Shown: piece by piece, positions 7,520-14,346 of the stretch
Position numbering within the stretch: position 1 is the stretch's first letter
Layout of the letters: each line of letters starts with the position of its first letter
DNA from: Dongia_A sp035274225
GTDB lineage: Bacteria; Pseudomonadota; Alphaproteobacteria; Dongiales; Dongiaceae
Length of the DNA: 16,365 bases
Reading direction: 5' to 3'
Assembly (NCBI GenBank): GCA_035274225.1
Contig: DATEOK010000341.1
Span: forward strand, 1 to 16,365
The notes under the pieces: generated by a model
The model's input: the letters and a program-made list of their open reading frames with translations, nothing else
Told to the model about the DNA's origin: nothing
Database searches by the model: none
Made by a program: the position numbers and the translations under genes

Positions 7520-8299
7520 CTATCCGTAGTTGTTGGCATCGGCGATGAGAACGTCGACGCCCGCTTGGCGCAGCGCTTCAGCCAGCGGCAGCGGCGGTGG
7601 GCGGTCGGTCACCAGGCGATCGACCTGGCGCGGCTCGCACACCTGGAACAGCGCGCGCCGGCCGAGCTTGGTGCTGTCCGCCAGCACCGTCGTCTGTCGC
7701 GCGCTCGCCATCATGGCGCGCGCGACGTAGGCCTCGTCGGCGTTGTAGTCCATGAAGATGCCGGTGGGATCGATGGCGCCGATGGTCAGCACCGCGTGGT
7801 CGGCGTGCAGTCGCTGGATCTCCTCGATCGCGTGCGGCCCGACCGTTTCGTGATTCTCGCCCGAATAGCGGCCGCCCAGCAGGTAGACGTCGCTGCGCTT
7901 GGAGACGCTCCACATCTCGCGCGCCACCATGATGGAGTTGGTGATGACGGTGAAATGCCCGGCGCGTGCCAGGGCTTCAGCGAAGGCCGTGGTGGTCGAG
8001 CCGGCGTCCACCAGCAGGCTGTCGCCGGGCTCGAACAACAGCGCGGCGCGCTCCGCGATGGCCAGCTTCTCCGTCCTGGCGCTGGCGCTGCGGTCACCAT
8101 AGGGGCTTTCCAGTGCCGTCTGGGTGTGGACCGCGCCGCCATGCACTTTGCGCACCACGCCGCGCTCCGACAGCAAGGCAAGGTCGCGCCGCACCGTCTC
8201 GTGCGACGTCGCCAGCAGGCGGGCCAGTTCCTCCACGCTGACGCGGCTCGTCTCCTTGACGATCGCCGCGATGCGCTCTCGCCGGTCTATGGGCTTCAT
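7520..8299 (-). CDS. DeoR-family transcriptional repressor (full length)
   Basis: This is a 259-residue regulator with the canonical two-part DeoR layout. The N-terminal winged helix-turn-helix is complete: SVEELARLLATSHETVRRDL (21-40) contains the recognition helix, followed by the wing RKVHGGAV (50-57). The C-terminal sugar-phosphate-sensing domain shows DAGSTTTAFAEAL, HFTVITNSIMVA, LGGRYSGENHETVGP, IGAIDPTGIFMDYNADEAYVARAMM and VLADSTKLGRRALFQV. Family members usually repress sugar or polyol catabolism and are released by a phosphorylated intermediate. It stands just upstream of the peptide-type importer operon, in the same direction, separated by 162 bp with that operon's promoter. Matching palindromes in its own promoter and in that of the operon suggest it represses both. 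The ribosome site (AGGA) is very close to the ATG. Confidence 0.95.
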   Translation of the reverse strand: MKPIDRRERIAAIVKETSRVSVEELARLLATSHETVRRDLALLSERGVVRKVHGGAVHTQTALESPYGDRSASARTEKLAIAERAALLFEPGDSLLVDAGSTTTAFAEALARAGHFTVITNSIMVAREMWSVSKRSDVYLLGGRYSGENHETVGPHAIEEIQRLHADHAVLTIGAIDPTGIFMDYNADEAYVARAMMASARQTTVLADSTKLGRRALFQVCEPRQVDRLVTDRPPPLPLAEALRQAGVDVLIADANNYG

Positions 8300-8328
8300 A
8301 TCCTATACTCGATGTTAATTCGGTCAGG

Positions 8329-8358
8329 CTTATGACACACCAATGACCATTTGGTCAA
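8329..8358 (-). promoter_or_regulatory. Predicted promoter of the DeoR-type repressor gene
   Basis: On the minus strand TTGACC (8358-8353) is followed after 18 bases by CATAAG (8334-8329). These match consensus at 5 of 6 and 4 of 6. The leader would be about 25 bases. The palindrome at 8344-8357 overlaps the -35 and spacer, consistent with autorepression. Confidence 0.45.
8344..8357. promoter_or_regulatory. Palindromic operator candidate TGACCA-N2-TGGTCA
   Basis: Perfect 6-bp arms flank TT. It covers the -35 region of the repressor promoter and shares its layout and half-site core with the palindrome at 7428-7441. Further GTCA/TGAC cores occur at 8323-8326 and 8333-8336. A FadR-like GntR operator would look similar, but no GntR gene is in the window. 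Confidence 0.6.
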
Positions 8359-8375
8359 ATCCACAGCCCGGGGGC

Positions 8376-9404
8376 TTAGCGCGCGGCGATATCGATCACC
8401 AGGACATCATGGTCCGAGATTGCCACTCCGGCGGCATCGATGGCCGCCGCGGTGGAGGCGCGCTGGATCGTGGCGCCGCGCGTGAAGAACCAGTCGATCC
8501 GCCGGTACGGCGCCTCCGGCGTGCCGTCAGGCCGCATGCGCTCCGTCGCCTGCGGCGAGTTCGCCGTCCGCCAGTCATATCCCGCCTCGTTGAACAGGGC
8601 GAACATCGGCTCGTACGACGCGGCGTCGTCAAACCAGGCGCCGCCGTCTGCGTCGGCGGGCGGCAGGGCGCTGGTGTTGAAGTCGCCGCCGACGATCACC
8701 GCATGATCGCCGGCACGCTCCTCGATCGCGCGCAACAGCACCGTCACTTGCGCCGCGCGATCGGCCGCATCGGTGCTGCTCTCCAGATGGACCGATGCCG
8801 CAAGCAACGGCGCGCCGCCGGCATCGACACTGGCAATCACCGCCATGCGCGCGCCGATCCGGCGCTCGCTGGTCGATTGCTCGCCGGCGAACCAGCGCGC
8901 GCCATCGTCGAGCCGCACAATGGCCGGCCGCTCGAGCGGCGCCTTGCTCAAGATCGCATTGCCGTGCAGCCCGACGGCGTTGGTTTCGTGGGCGTGCCAG
9001 GCCTTCTCGCGGTTGTCGCCGAGCCCCAGCTCGACATACTCCACGCCGAATGCGTAGCCGGCGCCGAGCATGCCGGCGAGCGCGCCCACGGTGTGGCGGT
9101 TGCCCGACCGCGCCATGCCGATGTCGAGCTCCGTCAACAGCACGACGTCCGCGCCGATGCCGCCGAGCAATGCAGCGCTTTCCGGCAGATATTTGCAGCG
9201 CTCGGCATTCCAGGACGCGATCCGGACGCGGCCGCCGAGCGGCCGTGGTTGCGGCGGCGGGACCAGCTCGATCGCATGCAGGCATGGCAGGCGGGCGGCG
9301 AGCCAGTCATGCTCCGCCCGGGACGCCGTCACGCGGCGAGCCTCGGCGAGCAGGTGCGATACCGGCTCCGGTAGCGCCGGCATCGTACGTTCGACGATGT
9401 GCAT
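8376..9404 (-). CDS. Endonuclease/exonuclease/phosphatase (EEP) superfamily hydrolase
   Basis: This is a 342-residue protein with about 58 N-terminal residues of unassigned helix-like sequence before a complete EEP fold. Active-site motifs in order: SWNAER with Asn66, LLTELD with metal-binding Glu92, GNAILSK (148-154), VHLES with His206, GGDFNT with Asp241 and Asn243, RIDWFF with Asp304, and SDHDVL with Asp331-His332. These are the usual Mg-dependent phosphodiesterase or phosphatase residues. No signal peptide is present, so it is probably cytoplasmic. It closes the operon for the PotABCD-type importer, 47 bp after the binding-protein gene, suggesting it processes the imported solute, for example a phosphoester; a DNA-repair role is less likely. 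I chose the ATG at 9404. It lacks a Shine-Dalgarno site, and an ATG at 9383 is the alternative. Confidence 0.88.
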   Translation of the reverse strand: MHIVERTMPALPEPVSHLLAEARRVTASRAEHDWLAARLPCLHAIELVPPPQPRPLGGRVRIASWNAERCKYLPESAALLGGIGADVVLLTELDIGMARSGNRHTVGALAGMLGAGYAFGVEYVELGLGDNREKAWHAHETNAVGLHGNAILSKAPLERPAIVRLDDGARWFAGEQSTSERRIGARMAVIASVDAGGAPLLAASVHLESSTDAADRAAQVTVLLRAIEERAGDHAVIVGGDFNTSALPPADADGGAWFDDAASYEPMFALFNEAGYDWRTANSPQATERMRPDGTPEAPYRRIDWFFTRGATIQRASTAAAIDAAGVAISDHDVLVIDIAAR

Positions 9405-9413
9405 ATGGGACAA

Positions 9414-9441
9414 AGCTGGGCTGCGGGGCGGCAGCCCAGCT
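9414..9441 (-). other. Strong hairpin between binding-protein and EEP hydrolase genes
   Basis: A perfect 11-bp stem (AGCTGGGCTGC / GCAGCCCAGCT) encloses a 6-base loop. It starts ten bases after the binding-protein stop and ends nine bases before the EEP start codon. Only a short TTTG follows in the direction of transcription, so it is at best a leaky terminator. It may stabilise the upstream transcript and reduce expression of the hydrolase, whose start has no visible Shine-Dalgarno site. Confidence 0.65.
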
Positions 9442-9451
9442 CCCGCCTCGC

Positions 9452-10597
9452 CTACTTCTGCAGGACCTGCGCAACAAACTCCTGGATGAAGTAGCCCTTG
9501 TACGCGCCGGGAATCCAGGCGCGGCCGTTGTTCTGGCGCTGCTCCTCCGGGATGAGCGCATTCTCGCCGGCGATGTCGGTGCGGGCGAGATAGCTGCCGA
9601 TGGTGGCATTCATCTGCTTCTGCACGTCGGCTTCCACGAGATAGGCGATCCACAGCAGCGCCGCCGCCTTGTGCGGCGCATTCGCCGGAATGCCGAGGCT
9701 GTCGCCGCCGCCCGGCATCCCGAGCGAGGGGATGTAGAGCTTGGCGCGCTTGAACAAGGTGCCCTTGGCGAGCGACACCGAGGTGTCGTCGTCCCAGGCC
9801 GACGCCATCAGCACTTCGCCCTGGTTCACGCGGTCGAGCGAATCGTTGTTTGAGGCGGTGATGGTGAACTTGTCCTGGTTGGCATTGAACCAGTCCCACA
9901 CCTTGCCCCAGTCGGCGACCTTTTTCTCGTCGAGCTCGGTGTCGCCGGCATAGCGCTCCCCATCGCCGAGGATGTTGACGATCGCCGCCTGCACGAAGGC
10001 CTGGCCTGAGCCGCCCTTCGACGGATCGTTGAACGCGAACTGCCCCGGATTGGCATCGAGCCACGCGGTGAACTCAGCCCAGCTCTGCGGCGGATTCGGC
10101 ACCTTCTCCGGGTCGTACACGAAGCCGGTCTGGTTGCGATAGACCGGCACCAGATAGCCGTTGGTGGCGTAGCCTTCCTGGACCTTGGAGAGCTTGCCGT
10201 CCAACTTGTCGGAATCCGGAATGACGCCCACCAGCGGGCCGTACAGCGCCTTGGCATCGAGCAGCGACTTCAGCTCCACGCCGCCGACCAGCAGCGCGTC
10301 GATCGTGCCGGTCGCGCTGGAGGCTTCCGCCACCACCTTACCGATGTTGGCGGGCCGGTCGCCGGTCACGACATTCACCTTGATGCCGTATTTGGCTTCG
10401 AAGTCCTTGGCGGCGGTGCGCCAGAACTCCTCGCCCCACCAGGCGTAGTAGGTGAGTTCGCCTTCTGCCTTGGCGGCTTCGACCACCTTGTCCCACGGCG
10501 TCTTCAGCAAATCGTCGGCCGCCTGCGCAGCGGACATCCCGGCAAGCAAGGCTGCCACGCCCAACGCACCGGAGAGGAATACGCGTCTCGTGTTCAT
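9452..10597 (-). CDS. ABC transporter solute-binding protein, spermidine/iron-type, Tat signal
   Basis: This is a 381-residue periplasmic binding protein of the family-1/6 type. The N-terminus MNTRRVFLSGALG contains a twin-arginine motif (TRRVFL) followed by a hydrophobic stretch and MSAAQA before the mature ADDLLK, so folded export by Tat is likely. The mature part has the expected KAEGELTYYAWWGEE start, NVVTGDRPANIGKV, a GFVYDPEKVPNPPQSWAEFTAW hinge region and SWDD-like ASAWDDDTSV. It somewhat resembles YnjB-like proteins of unknown substrate; this is memory only. The ATG at 10597 is preceded by GGGAGA at good spacing; an in-frame start at 10624 is less suitable because it spoils the signal peptide. 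It lies 33 bp after the second permease, as the fourth gene of the operon. Confidence 0.92.
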   Translation of the reverse strand: MNTRRVFLSGALGVAALLAGMSAAQAADDLLKTPWDKVVEAAKAEGELTYYAWWGEEFWRTAAKDFEAKYGIKVNVVTGDRPANIGKVVAEASSATGTIDALLVGGVELKSLLDAKALYGPLVGVIPDSDKLDGKLSKVQEGYATNGYLVPVYRNQTGFVYDPEKVPNPPQSWAEFTAWLDANPGQFAFNDPSKGGSGQAFVQAAIVNILGDGERYAGDTELDEKKVADWGKVWDWFNANQDKFTITASNNDSLDRVNQGEVLMASAWDDDTSVSLAKGTLFKRAKLYIPSLGMPGGGDSLGIPANAPHKAAALLWIAYLVEADVQKQMNATIGSYLARTDIAGENALIPEEQRQNNGRAWIPGAYKGYFIQEFVAQVLQK

Positions 10598-10630
10598 GTC
10601 GGTTCTCCCTGCTCTGTCATTCACACTTGT

Positions 10631-11491
10631 TCACAGCTTCCCGAAGGCGGATGACAGGTATTCCGTCTTCAGGAAGCGTTCCGCGATGAAAAGAAGCGCG
10701 ACGCTCGGCACCATCAGGATGATGGAGACGACCGCCGCATTGGTGCGCACGAAGTGGTAGCCGAGATAGTCGAACAGCACGGTCGGGATGGTCTGGAACG
10801 TCGGCGTGCCGATCACGAAGGTGAGGTTGAACTCCTCGAGGCTGGTGATGAAGGTGAAGACCGCGCCGGCGAAGAGGCCCGGCAGCACCATCGGAATCAG
10901 CACATGCCGCACCAGCGCCAGCTTGCCGGCGCCGAGGTTGCGCGCCGCATCGATCACGTCCTGCGGGATCGCCTCGAACGCGGTCGCCAGGATGCGCAGC
11001 ATGTACGGCATGCTGAGCAAGGTGTGGCCGATGACGAGCCCGAGGAAGGTCTGCGACAGGCCCATGCCGTAGAACACGCGGCTCAGGAACATCGCGATCA
11101 CCATCGCCGGCATGACGATCGGCAGCAGGATGAGGATGCGAAGCGCCTCCTTGCCGCGAAAGTCGAAGCGGCCGATGGCATAGGCCGTCGGCAATGCGAG
11201 CACGAAGGACAGCATGGTGACGATCGGCGCCAGGATGAAGCTGGTGGTGACCGCCTTCACGATCTCGGAATAGGTGAAGACATACTCCCACTGCGCCAGC
11301 GACAGGCTCGGCGGCAGCACCGCCGGGGGCGACCACGGGTCGTCCGGATTGACCAGCGACCACATCACCGCCATGAACAAAGGCACCGCCGTCCAGGTCA
11401 CCAGCAGCGCGATGATGAGCAGCGCGATGAAGCGCCCGAAGCTGAGCCGCGATCGGCGCGGAACCGAGAGCGTCATCACGTCGGCCGTCAT
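10631..11491 (-). CDS. ABC transporter permease, PotC/YdcV-like
   Basis: This is a 286-residue inner-membrane permease. After MTADVMTLSVPRRSRLSFGR come helices beginning FIALLIIALLVTWTAVPLFM, with five or six in total. The EAA loop that docks onto the ATPase is about 178-200 (DVIDAARNLGAGKLALVRHV, then LIPMVLPG). The ATG at 11491 overlaps the stop of the first permease as ATGA. The same reading frame stays open upstream to 12187, but the extension is Arg/His-rich, lies within the first permease gene in another frame and has no family similarity, so it is not part of the protein. It would form the translocation pore with the upstream permease. Confidence 0.94.
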   Translation of the reverse strand: MTADVMTLSVPRRSRLSFGRFIALLIIALLVTWTAVPLFMAVMWSLVNPDDPWSPPAVLPPSLSLAQWEYVFTYSEIVKAVTTSFILAPIVTMLSFVLALPTAYAIGRFDFRGKEALRILILLPIVMPAMVIAMFLSRVFYGMGLSQTFLGLVIGHTLLSMPYMLRILATAFEAIPQDVIDAARNLGAGKLALVRHVLIPMVLPGLFAGAVFTFITSLEEFNLTFVIGTPTFQTIPTVLFDYLGYHFVRTNAAVVSIILMVPSVALLFIAERFLKTEYLSSAFGKL

Positions 11492-12345
11492 CGTCCCATC
11501 CCCTCGATGACGCGCGCCGCGCGGGCGTAGATCGCGACGAAGCCGAGCGAGGCAACGATGATGACCATGCCGATGCAGGCGGCGATGCCCCATTGCTGCA
11601 GCGTGAAGGCATCGGTGTACATCAGAACCGACAGCGAGGATGGATAGACCGGCCCGGCAACGCGCGTGATCGCGTAGTCGCCAAAGGTCAGGATGAAGAC
11701 CAGCACCACCGCGATCAGGATCCCAGGCGCCGACAGCGGCAGGACGATGTGCAGGATGACGCGCCACGGGCTGGCGCCGAGGTTGCGGGCGGCGTCCTCG
11801 ATGTCGGTCTGGATGCTCTCCAGCACCGAGGCGATGATCAGCAGCTGGAACGGCAGGTTCTTCCACACCTGGATCGCCAGCACGTTCCAGCCGAAGGTGT
11901 CGTTGAGCATGCGCAGCGGCCGGTCGATCACGCCGAGCCCCATCAGCGCGCTGTTGAGGATGCCGTTGAAGGCCAGCACGTTGAGGATAAGGAACGCCGC
12001 GACCAGCGCCGGCACGAACAGCGGGATCTTGATGATCGAGCCGATGGTGCGCGAGCCGAAGCGCTTGCGCCGCAGGAACAACGCCAGCGGATAGGCGAAC
12101 AGCAGCGTGCCGAAGGCACTGCCGACGCCAACCTTGAGCGAGAACAGGAATGAATCGAGGAACCCCTTGTCGAGCAGGGACAGCCAATAGTCGGCGGTCA
12201 GTCGCGATTCGCCGACCAGCGAATATAGCCCGATGCTCTGCAGGAAGGTCATCGCGATCGCCGCCGACAGGAACAGGAAGATGAAGCCCGCGCCGGGCAC
12301 GATCAGGAGCAAGAGCATCATCCGCCCGGGCTGCGCGGTGGTCAT
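11488..12345 (-). CDS. ABC transporter permease, PotB/YdcU-like
   Basis: This is a 285-residue inner-membrane permease of the spermidine/putrescine/iron type. The first helix (about 9-36) opens LLLLIVPGAGFIFLFL, as is typical. A periplasmic loop follows (about 40-62) and then the core helices. The EAA loop is about 179-204 (IQTDIEDAARNLGASPWRV, then LPLSAPG). The ATG at 12345 overlaps the ATPase stop as ATGA, and its own stop overlaps the next permease the same way, so the three genes are probably translationally coupled. Substrate cannot be inferred from the permease sequence alone. Confidence 0.94.
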   Translation of the reverse strand: MTTAQPGRMMLLLLIVPGAGFIFLFLSAAIAMTFLQSIGLYSLVGESRLTADYWLSLLDKGFLDSFLFSLKVGVGSAFGTLLFAYPLALFLRRKRFGSRTIGSIIKIPLFVPALVAAFLILNVLAFNGILNSALMGLGVIDRPLRMLNDTFGWNVLAIQVWKNLPFQLLIIASVLESIQTDIEDAARNLGASPWRVILHIVLPLSAPGILIAVVLVFILTFGDYAITRVAGPVYPSSLSVLMYTDAFTLQQWGIAACIGMVIIVASLGFVAIYARAARVIEGMGR

Positions 12346-13376
12346 GCGACGACCCGGATCCGGTTGGCGGAGACGGTGAAGCTCAGCCTGTCGCCGTCGG
12401 CGACGGGGACATCGCTGTCCAGCTGCGCGCGCAATGGGTGGCCGCCGATCTCCACCACCAGCTCCACGAAATTGCCGCGGAACACCACGCTGCGCACCGT
12501 CGCATCGCGGATGTTGGCAGGCCCGGTCGCCGCGAGCTTCATGTCCTCCGGCCGCCAGCTCAGCTTGACCGCGCCATTCGCGGCGGCCGCAGCGTCGGCG
12601 ACGGCGAAACGGCCGACAGCCGTCTCGATCAGCCCGCCATCGACGGCACGGCCCTCCACGATGTTTGCGGCGCCGAGGAAATCGGCCACGAACGCGCTGC
12701 GCGGCGACCGGTAGATCGAGGCCGGGTCGCCGATCTGCTCGATATGCCCGCCGTTCATCACCACGATGCGGTCGGAAACGGCGAGCGCCTCAGCCTGATC
12801 GTGGGTGACATAGAGCGTGGTGATGTCGAGGCGCTTCTGCAGCTCTCGAATCTCGAGCCGCACCTTCTCCCGCAGCTTGGCATCGAGATTGGACAGCGGC
12901 TCGTCGAACAGCAGGATGTCGGGCCGCGTCACGATCGCCCGCGCCAGCGCCACGCGCTGCTGCTGCCCGCCGGAGAGCTGGCCAGGCCGGCGCGCTTCGA
13001 GACCGCGCAGGCTCACCATCTCCAGCGCTTCCTCGATCCGCGCCGTTTGCTCGTCCGCCGGCAAATTGCGCATCTTGAGCCCGAAGGCGACGTTCTGCGC
13101 GACCGTCATGTGCGGGAACAGCGCGTAGGATTGGAACACCATCGCGGTGTTGCGCTTGTGCGGCGGCACGTCGGTCATGCGCCGGTCGTCGAACCAGATC
13201 TCGCCGCCGTCGGGCTCGATGAAGCCTGCGACCATCCGTAGGGTGGTGGTTTTGCCACAGCCCGAGGGGCCGAGCAGCGTCACGAACTCGCCGTCGCCGA
13301 CCTCGAGATCGATGCCATCGACCGCGGTGAAGCCACCGTATTTTCGCGTGAGTCCCTTGAGCTTGAGCCGGCTCAT
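12342..13376 (-). CDS. ABC transporter ATP-binding protein, PotA/UgpC type
   Basis: This is a 344-residue ATPase with the nucleotide-binding domain followed by a TOBE-type regulatory domain (about 240-344). Walker A is GPSGCGKT (36-43), the Q-loop is FQSYALFPHMTV (81-92), the signature is LSGGQQQR (134-141), Walker B is ILLFDEPLSNLD (154-165) and the switch His is in YVTHDQAEA (His192). It is the first gene of the leftward operon. The ATG at 13376 gives the usual MSRLKLKGL start but lacks a good ribosome site. In-frame GTG codons at 13400 and 13424 would add 8 or 16 residues; the GTG at 13424 follows GAAGGG directly. I prefer 13376 by similarity. Confidence 0.93.
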   Translation of the reverse strand: MSRLKLKGLTRKYGGFTAVDGIDLEVGDGEFVTLLGPSGCGKTTTLRMVAGFIEPDGGEIWFDDRRMTDVPPHKRNTAMVFQSYALFPHMTVAQNVAFGLKMRNLPADEQTARIEEALEMVSLRGLEARRPGQLSGGQQQRVALARAIVTRPDILLFDEPLSNLDAKLREKVRLEIRELQKRLDITTLYVTHDQAEALAVSDRIVVMNGGHIEQIGDPASIYRSPRSAFVADFLGAANIVEGRAVDGGLIETAVGRFAVADAAAAANGAVKLSWRPEDMKLAATGPANIRDATVRSVVFRGNFVELVVEIGGHPLRAQLDSDVPVADGDRLSFTVSANRIRVVA

Positions 13377-13586
13377 GAATGTTGCACCCGCATGCCGCAC
13401 CTCCCGCGCTTGAAGCGATGGCACCCCTTCAAGGTCCGTCGCCGGCTCCGCCAGAAGGTCGTCCGCCTGTTGTTGGAAAATGTTGCATATTGAGCGATTT
13501 TGTCAATAATGACTTATCTTGAATTGCACTTTGTTGCAGTTTTGTGCTTTAGTAAGCAACAGTCTCGTGATGTGGCGGGAGGCCCC
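13377..13586. promoter_or_regulatory. Divergent promoter region with TGTTGCA repeats
   Basis: This 210-bp gap separates two divergent units and is AT-richer than its surroundings. On the minus strand a perfect TTGACA (13506-13501) is a strong -35 for the importer operon, with AACATT about 16 bases on as a weak -10. Exact TGTTGCA heptamers occur at 13380-13386, 13481-13487 and 13532-13538, and the inverted core GCAACA at 13556-13561. The copy at 13481 overlaps the predicted -10 of the importer promoter. For the rightward gene, TTGCAC (13524-13529) and TTTAGT (13548-13553), 18 bases apart, are a tentative promoter. Confidence 0.55.
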
Positions 13587-14279
13587 GTGGATTTCATTTT
13601 CATGCTCACCCGCCAGGACCGGACCATCACGGATTGCCTGGCCGTCCTTGACCTGATCCTGCCGCTGAAGCTCCGCCATATCGGGTTCAAGGATGTGGGG
13701 GTCGACAAGAAGACACTGGCAACCCTGGCCGAACGCATCCGCAAGTCGGGCGCGACCACATACATGGAGGTGGTCAGCACCAGCCCCGCCGATGCGCTCA
13801 ATTCGGCGCGAGTGGCCGTGGAACTCGGGATCGACCGGCTGCTGGGCGGGACGGATGTGGCGAGGGTCCAGGAGATCATCGGCGCGCACAAGATCGGCTA
13901 CTACCCGTTCTGCGGATTCCCGACCGGCCATCCGACCAAGCTCGGTGGCCGCCCGGACCAGGTCGAGGGACATTGCCGACGCTTCGTCGAGCAGGGCTGC
14001 GCCGGCAGCGATCTCCTCGCGTACCGCGCCACTTCGGCCGATCCGCTAGACCTGGTGCGCGCCGCGCGTCGCGGCCTCGGCCGTCATCACCTGATCGTGG
14101 CCGGCAGCGTCTCCACGCGCGAGCAGATCGCGGCCTTACATGAGGCCGGCGCCGACGCCTTCACCATCGGCTCGGCGGTATTCGACGGCTCCTACGCGAA
14201 GAATCTCGGTTCCACTTTGTCCCAGCTCGCGGCGATCCAGGCCGATTGCTCGGCGGTTGCGCGAGCCGGGGCAAAATAA
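13587..14279 (+). CDS. TIM-barrel protein of uncertain function (aldolase/epimerase-like)
   Basis: This is a 230-residue cytoplasmic protein that I do not recognise as a named enzyme. Alternating beta-strand and helix pieces fit a TIM barrel: FIFMLTRQDRTI, LRHIGFKDVGVD (Lys35 and Asp36), TTYMEVVST (Glu61), DRLLGGTD, IGYYPFCGFPTGHPTKLGG, SDLLAYRAT, HLIVAGSVST and ADAFTIGSAVF. The final GSV and IGSAVF strands look like the phosphate-binding ends of HisA/HisF/NanE-type barrels, and the FKD lysine could be catalytic. A sugar-phosphate aldolase or epimerase is a reasonable guess only. I chose the GTG at 13587 because GGGAGG stands four bases upstream; a TTG-started frame from 13500 would place coding sequence inside the promoter region. 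It is divergent from the PotABCD-type importer and 67 bp before a DeoR-like gene. Confidence 0.82.
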   Translation: MDFIFMLTRQDRTITDCLAVLDLILPLKLRHIGFKDVGVDKKTLATLAERIRKSGATTYMEVVSTSPADALNSARVAVELGIDRLLGGTDVARVQEIIGAHKIGYYPFCGFPTGHPTKLGGRPDQVEGHCRRFVEQGCAGSDLLAYRATSADPLDLVRAARRGLGRHHLIVAGSVSTREQIAALHEAGADAFTIGSAVFDGSYAKNLGSTLSQLAAIQADCSAVARAGAK

Positions 14280-14284
14280 CATTG

Positions 14285-14321
14285 CTGTGGCCGGCGTGAG
14301 TGGCGCGGGAACCGGCCGCAG
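14285..14321 (+). other. Hairpin between TIM-barrel and DeoR-like genes
   Basis: A 10-bp stem with one U-G wobble (CTGTGGCCGG pairing with CCGGCCGCAG) encloses 17 bases. It starts five bases after the TIM-barrel stop and is not followed by a T run. It may be a processing or stability element between the two genes, which are probably cotranscribed; no separate promoter is evident for the second. Confidence 0.4.
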
Positions 14322-14346
14322 ACCATTGTGATCTTGTGGTGGGCAA

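Noticed and set aside
8365..8376. AGCCC/GGGCT inverted repeat at the EEP stop codon as an intrinsic terminator
   Set aside because: Only about four base pairs can form around a workable loop, and no T run follows.
9405..10064. Upstream extension of the EEP hydrolase frame
   Set aside because: It overlaps the binding-protein gene in another frame and crosses the intergenic hairpin. The ATG at 9404 is adequate.
11492..12187. Upstream extension of the second permease frame
   Set aside because: It lies inside the first permease gene in another frame and has no similarity. The ATGA overlap at 11491 gives the proper start.
13500..13586. N-terminal extension of the TIM-barrel protein from a TTG codon
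   Set aside because: It would run through the predicted promoter and TGTTGCA repeats. The GTG at 13587 has a GGGAGG ribosome site and starts at the first barrel strand.
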